The notes beneath the pieces are model-generated. The model worked only from the letters and a program-made list of their open reading frames with translations. It was not told the DNA's origin and did no database searches. From contig NZ_CP034142.1 of assembly GCF_003994855.1 (NCBI RefSeq), forward strand, positions 124,001 to 188,000: 64,000 bases of DNA. The letters run 5' to 3'. Shown here in pieces: positions 1 to 8,108 of the stretch. Position 1 is the stretch's first letter; every line of letters starts with the position of its first letter. The DNA comes from Marinobacter sp. NP-4(2019) (lineage in GTDB: Bacteria; Pseudomonadota; Gammaproteobacteria; Pseudomonadales; Oleiphilaceae). Position numbers and translations under genes: made by a program.

Positions 1-10
1 CTGACGCTAA

Positions 11-72
11 TGGCCTGTTTTCAGGCCTTCAGAGCATTATTGCTGACCCGTGAGTGTCCGAAAACCCGGATA
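11..72 (+). promoter_or_regulatory. Two candidate enhancer (UAS) palindromes upstream of the 3HB-oligomer hydrolase
   Basis: Two 18-bp imperfect palindromes have an 8-2-8 layout: TGGCCTGTTTTCAGGCCT at 11-28 and TGTCCGAAAACCCGGATA at 55-72. Both resemble the perfect site TGTCCTGATTTCAGGACA found at 3791-3808 before the TRAP operon. Their centres are 44 bp apart, about four helical turns, and the nearer one lies about 72 bp upstream of the -24 element at 134. Sites at this distance are where sigma-54 activators bind. The 11-28 palindrome could instead be the terminator stem of a gene to the left of the window, although no T-run follows it. Confidence 0.55.
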
Positions 73-133
73 ATTCCCGATAAGTTTCTCTTTGGGTTAG
101 TAAATATCCAGCATTTTCAATGTGTTGGTGAGT

Positions 134-149
134 TGGCACAGCATCCGCA
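134..149 (+). promoter_or_regulatory. Sigma-54 (-24/-12) promoter for the oligomer hydrolase operon
   Basis: TGGCACAGCATCCGCA matches the RpoN consensus at the -24 TGGCAC block and keeps the invariant GG and GC dinucleotides at the right spacing. The -12 block is CCGCA rather than TTGCW. Transcription would start near 160, leaving a leader of about 59 nt before the ATG at 219. Two activator-like palindromes upstream strengthen the call. Confidence 0.65.
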
Positions 150-218
150 TAACAGCTTGTCAGGCCAGAGAGCCTGAAGTCGGCCTGATCGTTAACAACA
201 ACAAACAAGGAACGAATC

Positions 219-2330
219 ATGAGACGATTGCTGCTATGTACCCTGATCGGTGCAACCGGGGCTGCGTTCGCCGCTGGCAATGAGGGCAAGCCTCCGTTCA
301 ACGAGTTACCCGATTTTATCTCCAGTGAAGTCTGGCAAACATCGTATGACGGCGTGACCGACGATCTGCTGACAGCTGGCCTTGGTGGCGACGGTCTGGC
401 CAGTCCAACCCCGCCGGCCTTTGATGATGCCCTCAACCCGACCCCCCGGGAACTGCGACGGCTGGCGATCTACAATAACTACCGCGCGCTGGTGGACACC
501 GCGCCGGGCGGCGGTTATGGCACGTTCTTTGGGCCCGCTGTCGGAGTTGACGGAAACGGTATGATTGCCGGTGAGGAGTCCATCGCGTTGATGGTGGTAC
601 CTGGCCATGATGTGCCGGTGACCGTGATGGTCCAGGTGCCGGACAGTTTCGAACCCCGTCAACCCTGCATGGTGACAGCGCCTTCTTCCGGTTCCCGGGG
701 TGTGTACGGCGCAATTGGTACCGCCGGCGAATGGGGCCTGAAAAAAGGCTGTGCCGTGGTCTATACCGACAAGGGCACCGGAACCGGAGCCCACAACCTG
801 GTGACCAACAGCACCCAGAGAGTCGACGGTACCCTTACCACCGCTGACGACGAGCCGGTGCTGTTCCGGGCCGGTCTGGATGATGCCGCGCGGGCGGACT
901 TTAACAGCCAGTGGCCGGACCGGTTTGCCTATAAGCATGCCCACTCCGGAGTGAACCCGGAAGCCGACTGGGGAACTCATGTGCTGCAGTCGATCGAGTT
1001 TGGCTTCTATGTGCTGAATGAGACGTTCGGTCGTGAACTCGGTAATGGTGAGCGATTGATCACCATCAAGCCCAGAAACACCCTGGTGATTGCCTCAAGC
1101 GTGTCCAATGGCGGTGGTGCGTCGGTGCGGGCGGCTGAGCAGGACGACCAGGGGCTGATCGACGGTGTTGCGGTTTCCGAACCCAACGTCAACCCGCGGG
1201 TGAATACTTCGTTCACCATCCGTCAGGGGGATGGCCCGGTCATCTCCGGACACAGCCGTAGCCTGCTGGATTACACCACGGCGTTGGCGGTGTATCAGGG
1301 CTGTGCCAACCAGGCACCGGCCATCCGCGATGTGGCACCGTTTAACTCGGTGTTTAACCCGCCGGCCATTGGCGGAAACATCTGCGATTCGCTGGCCAGC
1401 AAGGGGCTGGTGTCCGGTGTTACCACCGATGAACGTGCCACCGATGCCCTGCGGATCCTGAACGAAGACTTTGGCATCCAGCCCGAGCAGAACCTGCTGG
1501 CGCCGGTGCATTTCGGCCTTTCGGTGGCACAGGGTATCTCGATGACCTACGCCAATGCCTATGGCCTGGCCGGTGTCGAGGATCGGGTTTGCGGTTTGAG
1601 TCTGGCGGCGACGGACGGGGCCGGTGCGGTGGTTCCGTTGGCGCCGGCCCAGGAAGCCGCCCTGTTCTCGGCCAGCAACGGCATTCCGCCGAGTGCCGGA
1701 GTGAATGTGGTGAATGACAATGCCCTGGGTCAGCCCACCCATCTGGCCATGAGTGCCTCGGTCAGTACCGGTCAGCAGGACTATGGCCTGGACGCGCTGT
1801 TGTGTTTGCGCAGCCTTGCGGAGGGTGTCGATGTCGCAACGGGTAATCCCCTGGCAAACGACGCCGCGGCTCTCGCTGCCGCCATCGATCAGGGTATTGA
1901 AGCCATTCGTGCCAGTGGCGACCTGCAGGGCAAACCGGCCGTCTTCGTCACCGGTCGTGCCGACGCGATCCTGCCAATCAACCACACCTCCCGGCCCTAC
2001 CTGGCCCTGAACCGGATGGTTGAGGGGAATGGTTCCGGGCTGCGTTATTACGAAATTCTCAACGCCCATCATCTGGATGTGCTGAATGGTTTTCCGGGCG
2101 TGGCGGAGCGTTATGTCCCCTTGCACCATTACTACTTCCAGGCGCTGGATCTGGTCTATGAGCACCTGACCCACGGCCGTCCTCTGCCCCCGAGCCAGGT
2201 TGTGCGAACGGTGCCGCGGGGTGATATAGCCACGGCGTTATCGGAAGCCAACGTGCCGGATATCCAGGATCAGCCACCGGAGAGTGATTTGATCGTGTTT
2301 GCTGATAACCAGCTGAATATCCCTGATTGA
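219..2330 (+). CDS. D-(-)-3-hydroxybutyrate oligomer hydrolase (3HBOH family), secreted
   Basis: The 703-residue protein has the length and sequence character of the 3HBOH family, which hydrolyses oligomers of 3-hydroxybutyrate released from polyhydroxybutyrate (PHB) to monomers. Residues 1-19 form a signal peptide (a basic Met-Arg-Arg start, a hydrophobic core, then AFA before AGN), so it should act in the periplasm or outside the cell. The likely nucleophile is Ser296 in a VSNGGG motif, the S-N-G-G form typical of this family instead of GxSxG. A His-Ala-His-Ser segment near residue 241 and AHHLD near residue 618 could supply other catalytic residues. AAGGAA sits 7 nt before the ATG. It is followed after 22 bp by a sigma-54 activator gene, and a sigma-54 promoter precedes it. 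Confidence 0.9.
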   Translation: MRRLLLCTLIGATGAAFAAGNEGKPPFNELPDFISSEVWQTSYDGVTDDLLTAGLGGDGLASPTPPAFDDALNPTPRELRRLAIYNNYRALVDTAPGGGYGTFFGPAVGVDGNGMIAGEESIALMVVPGHDVPVTVMVQVPDSFEPRQPCMVTAPSSGSRGVYGAIGTAGEWGLKKGCAVVYTDKGTGTGAHNLVTNSTQRVDGTLTTADDEPVLFRAGLDDAARADFNSQWPDRFAYKHAHSGVNPEADWGTHVLQSIEFGFYVLNETFGRELGNGERLITIKPRNTLVIASSVSNGGGASVRAAEQDDQGLIDGVAVSEPNVNPRVNTSFTIRQGDGPVISGHSRSLLDYTTALAVYQGCANQAPAIRDVAPFNSVFNPPAIGGNICDSLASKGLVSGVTTDERATDALRILNEDFGIQPEQNLLAPVHFGLSVAQGISMTYANAYGLAGVEDRVCGLSLAATDGAGAVVPLAPAQEAALFSASNGIPPSAGVNVVNDNALGQPTHLAMSASVSTGQQDYGLDALLCLRSLAEGVDVATGNPLANDAAALAAAIDQGIEAIRASGDLQGKPAVFVTGRADAILPINHTSRPYLALNRMVEGNGSGLRYYEILNAHHLDVLNGFPGVAERYVPLHHYYFQALDLVYEHLTHGRPLPPSQVVRTVPRGDIATALSEANVPDIQDQPPESDLIVFADNQLNIPD

Positions 2331-2352
2331 CGGGCCGCCCAGGTTTTGTACC

Positions 2353-3798
2353 ATGCAAGACAATCTCTCTGGCGGTAACCGGTACATGACACAGCTATTT
2401 GCCCACAATAAAAAGAATGGCCTGACTCGAGAACTCATCGAAGCCCTTATCCCGATGTTCGAGGAGGCCAGCGCGGGGGCAATCGCGGTGGGGCGTGACA
2501 ACCGGATTACCTGGATTAACGCCAGTTATTCCGATTTGCTGGGATTCAAGTCCCCATCGTCGGTGATTGGCCGGTTCGTGCGGGACGTGATCCCGCACAC
2601 CCGTATGCCGGAAGTGGTGGAAACCGGCAAACCACTGTTGCTGGACATCATGGAGCACCAGAACCAGCAGTTTGTGGTCAGCCGCCTGCCGTTTTTTGAT
2701 GAAGACGGTGAGATTGTTGGCGCGGTGGCCTTTGTCCTCTATGACGACCTGCAGCCGCTGACCCCTCTGGTCAGCAAGTTCCGGCGTTTGCACCAGGACC
2801 TGGCTGCCGCTCGCAAGGCGTTGGCAAAAAAGACCCGGGGCACCCGCTACAGTCTTGGCGACTTCGTTGGTGCCAGCCCGGCGTCCCTGGAGGTCAAACG
2901 CCGTGCCCGGCTGGCCGCCGGTCGCGACATGCCGGTGTTGCTGTTGGGCGAGACGGGAACCGGCAAGGAGGTGCTGGCGCAGGCTATTCATACGGTCTCC
3001 GGGCGCGCGGATAAGCCCTTTGTGGGGGTCAACGTGGCGGCCATTCCAGACAACCTGCTGGAAGCGGAGTTCTTTGGTGTGGCCCCCGGCGCCTACACCG
3101 GCGCCGACCGCCGTACCCGTGATGGCAAGTTCCAGCTCGCCAACGGCGGTACCCTGTTCCTGGATGAAGTGGGCGATATGCCACTGCCATTGCAGGCCAA
3201 GCTGTTGCGGGCCCTCCAGGAAGGCGAGATCGAACCCCTGGGTTCCAACAAGGTGGTGTCAGTGGATGTCCGTGTCATCGCGGCCACCAGTCGCAACCTG
3301 GAAACCATGATGGCGGAAGGCAGCTTCCGCTCCGACCTGTATTATCGGCTCAATGTTCTGGAAATTCCGATTCCGCCTCTGAGGGAGCGGCTGGCGGACC
3401 TGGGTGTACTGTGCGAAGCCTTGCTCGAAGATATCTGTGATGGCCTGGAAATACGCGGTGAGATTACCGATGCCGCGGTTTCGGCACTGGGAGGTTACGA
3501 CTGGCCGGGCAATATTCGTGAATTGAGAAACGTGCTGGAGCGTGCGCTCACCATGGGTGAAGACAACGGACTCCTGGATGCCGATGCCATCTTCAAGGTG
3601 CTTCCCCGTAACGGGTCACGTCCACAGTCATCCCTGTCTCCCCGACCGGTCAGACCGCTGGCCCAGGTGATGGCGGAGGCCGAAGCTCAAGCGATTGAGT
3701 CGGCGCTGGTGGCCTGCCGGGGCAACCGGACCCGGGCTGCCAAGCTTCTGGGCATCTCCCGTTCCGTTCTGTACGAAAAGCTTGCCCGAATGTCCTGA
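2353..3798 (+). CDS. PAS-type sigma-54-dependent activator, HbcR-like regulator of 3HB use
   Basis: This 481-residue enhancer-binding protein has three parts. An N-terminal PAS-like sensor covers about residues 30-140. A central AAA+ domain carries Walker A GETGTGKE (199-206), the sigma-54 contact loop as GAYTGA (246-251, Tyr for the usual Phe) and Walker B LFLDEVGD. A C-terminal Fis-type helix-turn-helix covers about 455-480 (NRTRAAKLLGISRSVLYEKL). There is no receiver domain, so it probably senses a ligand, not a phosphoryl group. It is cotranscribed with the oligomer hydrolase and sits just before the TRAP/bdhA operon, whose promoter is sigma-54 type. Pseudomonas aeruginosa has an equivalent regulator, HbcR, for 3HB catabolism; equivalence here is inferred. 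An in-frame ATG at 2386 is an alternative start. Confidence 0.88.
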   Translation: MQDNLSGGNRYMTQLFAHNKKNGLTRELIEALIPMFEEASAGAIAVGRDNRITWINASYSDLLGFKSPSSVIGRFVRDVIPHTRMPEVVETGKPLLLDIMEHQNQQFVVSRLPFFDEDGEIVGAVAFVLYDDLQPLTPLVSKFRRLHQDLAAARKALAKKTRGTRYSLGDFVGASPASLEVKRRARLAAGRDMPVLLLGETGTGKEVLAQAIHTVSGRADKPFVGVNVAAIPDNLLEAEFFGVAPGAYTGADRRTRDGKFQLANGGTLFLDEVGDMPLPLQAKLLRALQEGEIEPLGSNKVVSVDVRVIAATSRNLETMMAEGSFRSDLYYRLNVLEIPIPPLRERLADLGVLCEALLEDICDGLEIRGEITDAAVSALGGYDWPGNIRELRNVLERALTMGEDNGLLDADAIFKVLPRNGSRPQSSLSPRPVRPLAQVMAEAEAQAIESALVACRGNRTRAAKLLGISRSVLYEKLARMS

Positions 3799-3871
3799 TT
3801 TCAGGACAGTTGTTCGAAGATCAGGACAACTGCTTACGACATAGGTATTAATGTGTCCTGATTGCCGGACG
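3791..3871 (+). promoter_or_regulatory. Cluster of three candidate UAS sites for the sigma-54 activator
   Basis: A perfect palindrome TGTCCTGATTTCAGGACA lies at 3791-3808, overlapping the activator stop codon. A second copy at 3811-3828 has a perfect right half (TCAGGACA) and a degenerate left half. A third at 3854-3871 has a perfect left half (TGTCCTGA). All share the 8-2-8 layout. Centres are 20 and 43 bp apart, about two and four helical turns, so the sites would face the same side of the DNA. The third site is about 76 bp upstream of the -24 element. An A/T-rich tract at about 3890-3932 lies between the sites and the promoter and could bend or bind IHF, though I see no clean IHF consensus. 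Confidence 0.7.
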
Positions 3872-3936
3872 ATTCGGCATTCCCTTCCTTTGTAATAAAT
3901 CTTCTATATTTATGATTTTAATGATTTTTACTGGTC

Positions 3937-3952
3937 TGGCACGGCACATGCT
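3937..3952 (+). promoter_or_regulatory. Sigma-54 (-24/-12) promoter of the TRAP-bdhA operon
   Basis: TGGCACGGCACATGCT matches the RpoN consensus TGGCACG-N4-TTGCW at every position but one, with correct GG-to-GC spacing. Transcription should start near 3964, giving a leader of about 160 nt before the dctP-type ATG at 4126. I see nothing coding in that leader. Confidence 0.8.
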
Positions 3953-4125
3953 AAATCCCTGACGCAGGACGTCAGAACAACGCGGAAAACAAGACTGGCG
4001 CTCAACGTTGGACCCATAATTTGTATTGTCTGTCTCGTTTTCTGCGATGTCTGACTACACTCAGACTAGGACCGTCAGTCAAGAACCGGCGGCCGGATAA
4101 AACAACAATGCTAGGAGACTTGCCA

Positions 4126-5178
4126 ATGAAACTCTTCAAGGCTCTCGCCGGGATTACCGGTGCGATCGCCCTGTCCACAGGGTCGGCGTTCGCGGACGAC
4201 CTTCGCTGGAAAATGCCTGTTGCCTTCGCCACCAATCTGCCAGGCCTCGGTTCTCCCGCAGCCTGGGTCGCCGACAACCTGACCACTGCTTCTGATGGCA
4301 GTATTCAGGTCCGTGTATACGAGCCGGGCAAGCTGGTGCCCCCTTTCGATATTCTTCAGTCTGTTTCCGACGGTAAGGTATCCGCCGGCTATACCTGGAT
4401 CGGCTACGACCAGGGCAAGGTACCTGCCATTCCCCTGTTTGCGGCTGTGCCTTTTGGCATGAAGCCCTGGGCCTATATTGGCTGGTACTACTACGGTGGT
4501 GGCCACGAAATGCTGCAGGAAGTCTACGACAACAAGGGCTTCAAGGTTCATGCCCAGTTGTGCGGCATTATCGGACCTGAGACTGCCGGCTGGTACTCGA
4601 ACAAGATTGAATCCCTGGATGACTACAAGGGGATGAAGATCCGCTTTGCTGGTCTGGGTGGCAAGGTACTGGAGAAGCTGGGTGCCTCCGTCACCATGAT
4701 GCCGGGTGGTGAGCTATACCAGGCCCTGGAAAAAGGCACCATCGATGCCACCGAATTCTCCATGCCCGCCATCGATCAGATCCTTGGTTTTGACCAAGTG
4801 GTCAAATACAACCTGTTCCCGGGCTGGCACCAGCAGTTTACCGCCCAGTACATGCTGATCAACAAGGATGAGTGGAACAAGGCTACCAAGGCGCAGAAAG
4901 CCCTGGTAGAAGCCTCGTGCACCGCGGCAACCACCCGTGGCTTGGCTGAGGGTGAATACAAGAACGGTAAGGTTCTGGCGGGCTTCCAGGAGAAGGGGGT
5001 CCAGGCTGACCAGATCCCCCGCGAGGTTCTGGAAGAGCTGAAAGCGGTCACCGAGGAAGTGCTGGAAGAGGAAGCCTCCAAGGATGCCGATTTCAAGCGC
5101 GTCTATGAAAGCCAGAGTGAGTTCATGGAAACCTACAAAGTCTGGGATACGCGCGCCTATGTCCCGGCGGACCTGTAA
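4126..5178 (+). CDS. TRAP transporter substrate-binding protein (DctP family)
   Basis: The 350-residue protein is the periplasmic receptor of the TRAP system encoded here. A signal peptide ends at AFA before DDLRW (residue 23). The core shows the DctP hallmarks: KGMKIRFAG with the carboxylate-binding Arg at about 173, and a GGELYQALEKGTIDATEF segment. The sequence resembles receptors for 2-oxo and hydroxy monocarboxylates (TakP/lactate type) more than C4-dicarboxylate DctP. Its neighbours suggest the ligand is 3-hydroxybutyrate. The reading frame is open from 4021, but the signal peptide and an AGGAGA site at 4113-4118 place the start at 4126. A hairpin downstream may keep its expression above that of the membrane subunits. 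Confidence 0.92.
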   Translation: MKLFKALAGITGAIALSTGSAFADDLRWKMPVAFATNLPGLGSPAAWVADNLTTASDGSIQVRVYEPGKLVPPFDILQSVSDGKVSAGYTWIGYDQGKVPAIPLFAAVPFGMKPWAYIGWYYYGGGHEMLQEVYDNKGFKVHAQLCGIIGPETAGWYSNKIESLDDYKGMKIRFAGLGGKVLEKLGASVTMMPGGELYQALEKGTIDATEFSMPAIDQILGFDQVVKYNLFPGWHQQFTAQYMLINKDEWNKATKAQKALVEASCTAATTRGLAEGEYKNGKVLAGFQEKGVQADQIPREVLEELKAVTEEVLEEEASKDADFKRVYESQSEFMETYKVWDTRAYVPADL

Positions 5179-5238
5179 GGTTCGGGGCTGACCCTGGGAC
5201 ACCGGAAGGAGAATTCCGGTGGTCTCTGACCAAGTCTG

Positions 5239-5265
5239 GATGGCCCTGCGGGGCCATCCTTGTTT
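5239..5265 (+). terminator. Attenuator-like hairpin between dctP and dctQ genes
   Basis: Perfect 8-bp arms GATGGCCC and GGGCCATC enclose a TGCG loop and are followed by CTTGTTT. A weaker hairpin with ACCGGAA/TTCCGGT arms precedes it at about 5201-5220. The next gene continues on the same strand 33 nt later, so this is more likely a partial terminator or mRNA-stabilising stem than an operon end. Confidence 0.5.
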
Positions 5266-5297
5266 CAAGGCAGGCTTTCTGAACGAGGAACTGTTGT

Positions 5298-5936
5298 ATG
5301 GCAGTGTCTGATAAAGACTCACCGCCCGATGTGCGGCCATCGGTGTCGGACGCCGGTCAATTTATTCATCATCACACGGAGTTTCCGACAACTTGGCTCA
5401 GCCAGGTTTTGGACGCTGTGATTTCTGCAATAGGCAAGAGTGCCTCCTGGCTCTGGGTTGTGGTCACCGGCGTGATCATCTATGCCGTGGTGGGCCGCTA
5501 TGCCTTTGGCCTTGGTTCGGTGACGCTGGAAGAGGTCCAGTGGCACCTGGCCGGTGCAGGCTGGTTACTGGGGCTGGGCTACACGCTGGTGACGGATGAT
5601 CATGTGAGGGTGGATGTACTCCATGAACGCCTGTCCCTCGGAGGTCAGGCCTGGATTGAACTGTTCGGTCTGGTATTCCTGTTGTTACCGTTTCTCGGGC
5701 TGGCAGTATACGAAATGGTTCCCTACGCCTTCAGTTCCTGGCAACAGGGCGAGACCAGCCAGGCACCCGCCGGGCTTCCACACCGCTGGATTCTCAAGAG
5801 CATTCTGGCATTGTCTTTTGTCCTGCTGATTCTGGCTGCCCTATCCCGCCTGCTGAAAGTCACTGCCCTGCTTTTCGGCTTTCCAAAGCCAATCCGGATC
5901 GAGTCCGGAAATAACAAGAAAGAGGATGCGTCCTGA
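5298..5936 (+). CDS. TRAP transporter small permease subunit (DctQ family)
   Basis: The 212-residue integral membrane protein has about four hydrophobic segments (roughly residues 50-70, 87-107, 128-148 and 168-190). This is the DctQ pattern of a small TRAP subunit that pairs with the large permease. The EEVQWHLAGAGWLLGLGYTL segment is typical of the family. It has an N-terminal cytoplasmic extension of about 45 residues, and the C-terminus is charged. Its TGA overlaps the next ATG by one base (TGATG), so translation of the two membrane subunits is probably coupled. Confidence 0.9.
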   Translation: MAVSDKDSPPDVRPSVSDAGQFIHHHTEFPTTWLSQVLDAVISAIGKSASWLWVVVTGVIIYAVVGRYAFGLGSVTLEEVQWHLAGAGWLLGLGYTLVTDDHVRVDVLHERLSLGGQAWIELFGLVFLLLPFLGLAVYEMVPYAFSSWQQGETSQAPAGLPHRWILKSILALSFVLLILAALSRLLKVTALLFGFPKPIRIESGNNKKEDAS

Positions 5937-7300
5937 TGGAGCTTGAAACCCTATTTGTAATCGGCATGTTCCTGACGTTTGGGGCATTGTTGATGACCGG
6001 TTTTCCGGTGGCCTGGGTGTTGGGTGGCACTGCGGTCATCTGGACGGTTGTCGGTGTGGTGGCCGTTGAAAATTTTGGTGCCAATTTATGGTTCGATTAT
6101 CCCTCCTCCATGGGGCTGGTGCCTGAGCGGATATGGAAAGTTGTAAACAGCGAGACCCTGGTGGCTCTGCCCATGTTTATCTTCATGGGCATCATGCTTG
6201 ACCAGTCCGGTGTCGCCGAGCGACTGATGAACGCCATGGTAAAGCTCTTTGGCGCGGTTCGCGGTGGCTATGCGGTCACAGTGATCGTTATCGGTGTGCT
6301 GCTGGCAGCCACCACCGGCATTATCGGTGCGTCCGTGGTACTTCTGGGTATGCTGTCATTGCCCGTGATGATGGAAAACAAGTACGACAAGGGGTTTGCC
6401 GTGGGCACTGCCTGTGCCACCGGCACCCTGGGGATCCTGATTCCCCCATCCATTATGCTGGTGCTGATGGCAGACCGGCTGGCGGTACCAGAGGCATCGG
6501 TGGGCGATCTGTTTATGGGCGCCTTCTTCCCCGGTTTAATGCTGGGCGCCATGTACGTGGCCTATGCCATTATCCGTCCCCTGTTGCAGCCCCACATTGC
6601 GCCGGTGCCTGAAGGTACTCTGAAGGTATCCTGGGGTATTGTCTGGGAAGTGGCCAAGGCAGTGGTGCCCACGGCTGCGTTGATTCTGGGTGTGCTTGGT
6701 TCCATCTTTGCCGGTATAGCCACGCCCACGGAGGCTTCCGGCGTTGGTGCCCTGGGCGCTCTGTTACTGGCCCTGATGGCAAGACGCCTGAACCTGAAGG
6801 TGCTCAACTCATCGTTGCAACAGACCACTCGTACTTCTGCCTTCATCTTTGCGATTTTCCTGGGTGCGACAGCATTCTCTGTGGTACTGCGGGGCCTGGG
6901 CGGCGACCAGGTAATCGAAGACGCGCTGCTGGGCCTGCCCTTCGGCCCCTACGGCGTGGTACTGACTATCCTGTTCGGGGTTTTCCTGCTCGGTTTCTTC
7001 CTGGACTGGGTTGAGATTACCCTTATCATCCTGCCGCTGGTGGCGCCGGTGGTCCAAACGCTGGGTTTTGATCTGGTGTGGTTCACCATCCTCTTTGCCA
7101 TGTGCCTGCAGACGTCGTTCCTGACGCCACCGGTAGGCTTCGCCCTGTTTTATATCAAAGGTGTCGCGCCGCCGGAAATCAAGGTGATAGACATCTACAA
7201 GGGGGTTATACCCTTCATCATCATTCAACTGGTCGGACTGGCGATTGTCTTCGTGGTGCCCGAAATTGCGACCTGGTTGCCGAGCGTGGCTTACAATTAA
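5936..7300 (+). CDS. TRAP transporter large permease (DctM family)
   Basis: The 454-residue, strongly hydrophobic protein has about 11-12 membrane spans and typical DctM segments: LVALPMFIFMGIMLDQSGVA near residue 77 and GTLGILIPPSIMLVLMAD near residue 160. It forms the Na+- or H+-driven channel through which the receptor hands over its organic acid. The start overlaps the small permease stop. The gene is followed after 12 bp by bdhA, which ties the transporter to 3HB metabolism. Confidence 0.93.
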   Translation: MELETLFVIGMFLTFGALLMTGFPVAWVLGGTAVIWTVVGVVAVENFGANLWFDYPSSMGLVPERIWKVVNSETLVALPMFIFMGIMLDQSGVAERLMNAMVKLFGAVRGGYAVTVIVIGVLLAATTGIIGASVVLLGMLSLPVMMENKYDKGFAVGTACATGTLGILIPPSIMLVLMADRLAVPEASVGDLFMGAFFPGLMLGAMYVAYAIIRPLLQPHIAPVPEGTLKVSWGIVWEVAKAVVPTAALILGVLGSIFAGIATPTEASGVGALGALLLALMARRLNLKVLNSSLQQTTRTSAFIFAIFLGATAFSVVLRGLGGDQVIEDALLGLPFGPYGVVLTILFGVFLLGFFLDWVEITLIILPLVAPVVQTLGFDLVWFTILFAMCLQTSFLTPPVGFALFYIKGVAPPEIKVIDIYKGVIPFIIIQLVGLAIVFVVPEIATWLPSVAYN

Positions 7301-7312
7301 GGAGAAAATATC

Positions 7313-8092
7313 ATGCGTCTGGAAAACCGGATTGCGCTGGTTACTGGTGCTGGCCGCGGCATCGGTCGGGCGATTGCCGAACACTATGGGCGTGAGGGTG
7401 CAAAGGTCGCGGTTGCCGACCTGACCCTGGAGAGCGCCCGCGACACCGTACAGGCGATAGAGGCCAGCGGCGGTACCGCGATGGCCCTGGCGATGGACGT
7501 CACCAATGAACAGGCGGTTGATGATGGTGTAGCCGCCATTGTCGAGCAATGGGGTGGTCTGGACATTGCCCTGGCCAACGCCGGTGTCCAGCATATCGAC
7601 CCGGTGCACAAGCTGGCTTTCGCGAACTGGAGCAAGGTCATGAGTGTCCACCTGGACGGTGCGTTCCTGGTCACCCGTGCCGCCCTGCAACACATGTATG
7701 CCTCCGGCGGGGGGACCATGCTGTATATGGGGTCGGTGCATTCACTGGAGGCGTCCCCCCTGAAAGCACCCTATGTGGCCGCCAAACACGGTATGCTCGG
7801 CCTGTGCCGTGCGGTTGCCAAGGAAGGTGCCGAGCACGGCGTGCGCAGTAACATCATCTGCCCGGGCTTTGTCCGGACACCTCTGGTGGACAAACAGATC
7901 CCGGAACAGGCAAAGGAACTGGGTATATCCGAGGAAGAGGTGATCAGCAAGGTGATGCTGAAAAATACCGTGGACGGGCAGTTCACGACCCTCGAGGACG
8001 TATCCGAACTGGCCGTTCACCTGGCTGCCTTCCCGTCCGCAGCGCTGACCGGTCAATCCATTGTGGTCAGCCACGGCTGGCACATGCAGTAA
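7313..8092 (+). CDS. bdhA: 3-hydroxybutyrate dehydrogenase (SDR family)
   Basis: This is a 259-residue classical short-chain dehydrogenase. It shows the TGAGRGIG NAD-binding turn (about 12-19), an acidic Asp at the end of the second strand (favours NAD+), LANAG, and the catalytic set Ser141, Tyr154, Lys158. It should oxidise (R)-3-hydroxybutyrate to acetoacetate in the cytoplasm. SDR sequence alone does not fix the substrate. The placement between a 3HB-linked transporter and acetoacetyl-CoA synthetase makes it the strong candidate. AAGGAG precedes the ATG. Confidence 0.85.
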   Translation: MRLENRIALVTGAGRGIGRAIAEHYGREGAKVAVADLTLESARDTVQAIEASGGTAMALAMDVTNEQAVDDGVAAIVEQWGGLDIALANAGVQHIDPVHKLAFANWSKVMSVHLDGAFLVTRAALQHMYASGGGTMLYMGSVHSLEASPLKAPYVAAKHGMLGLCRAVAKEGAEHGVRSNIICPGFVRTPLVDKQIPEQAKELGISEEEVISKVMLKNTVDGQFTTLEDVSELAVHLAAFPSAALTGQSIVVSHGWHMQ

Positions 8093-8108
8093 TCAACAGG
8101 AGAGACGG

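Noticed and set aside
1095..2174. 359-codon minus-strand open frame in the oligomer hydrolase
   Set aside because: Shadow of the conserved plus-strand gene.
4021..4125. Upstream in-frame extension of the TRAP receptor
   Set aside because: The extension is Arg/Leu-rich, would bury the signal peptide, and a clear AGGAGA site precedes the ATG at 4126.
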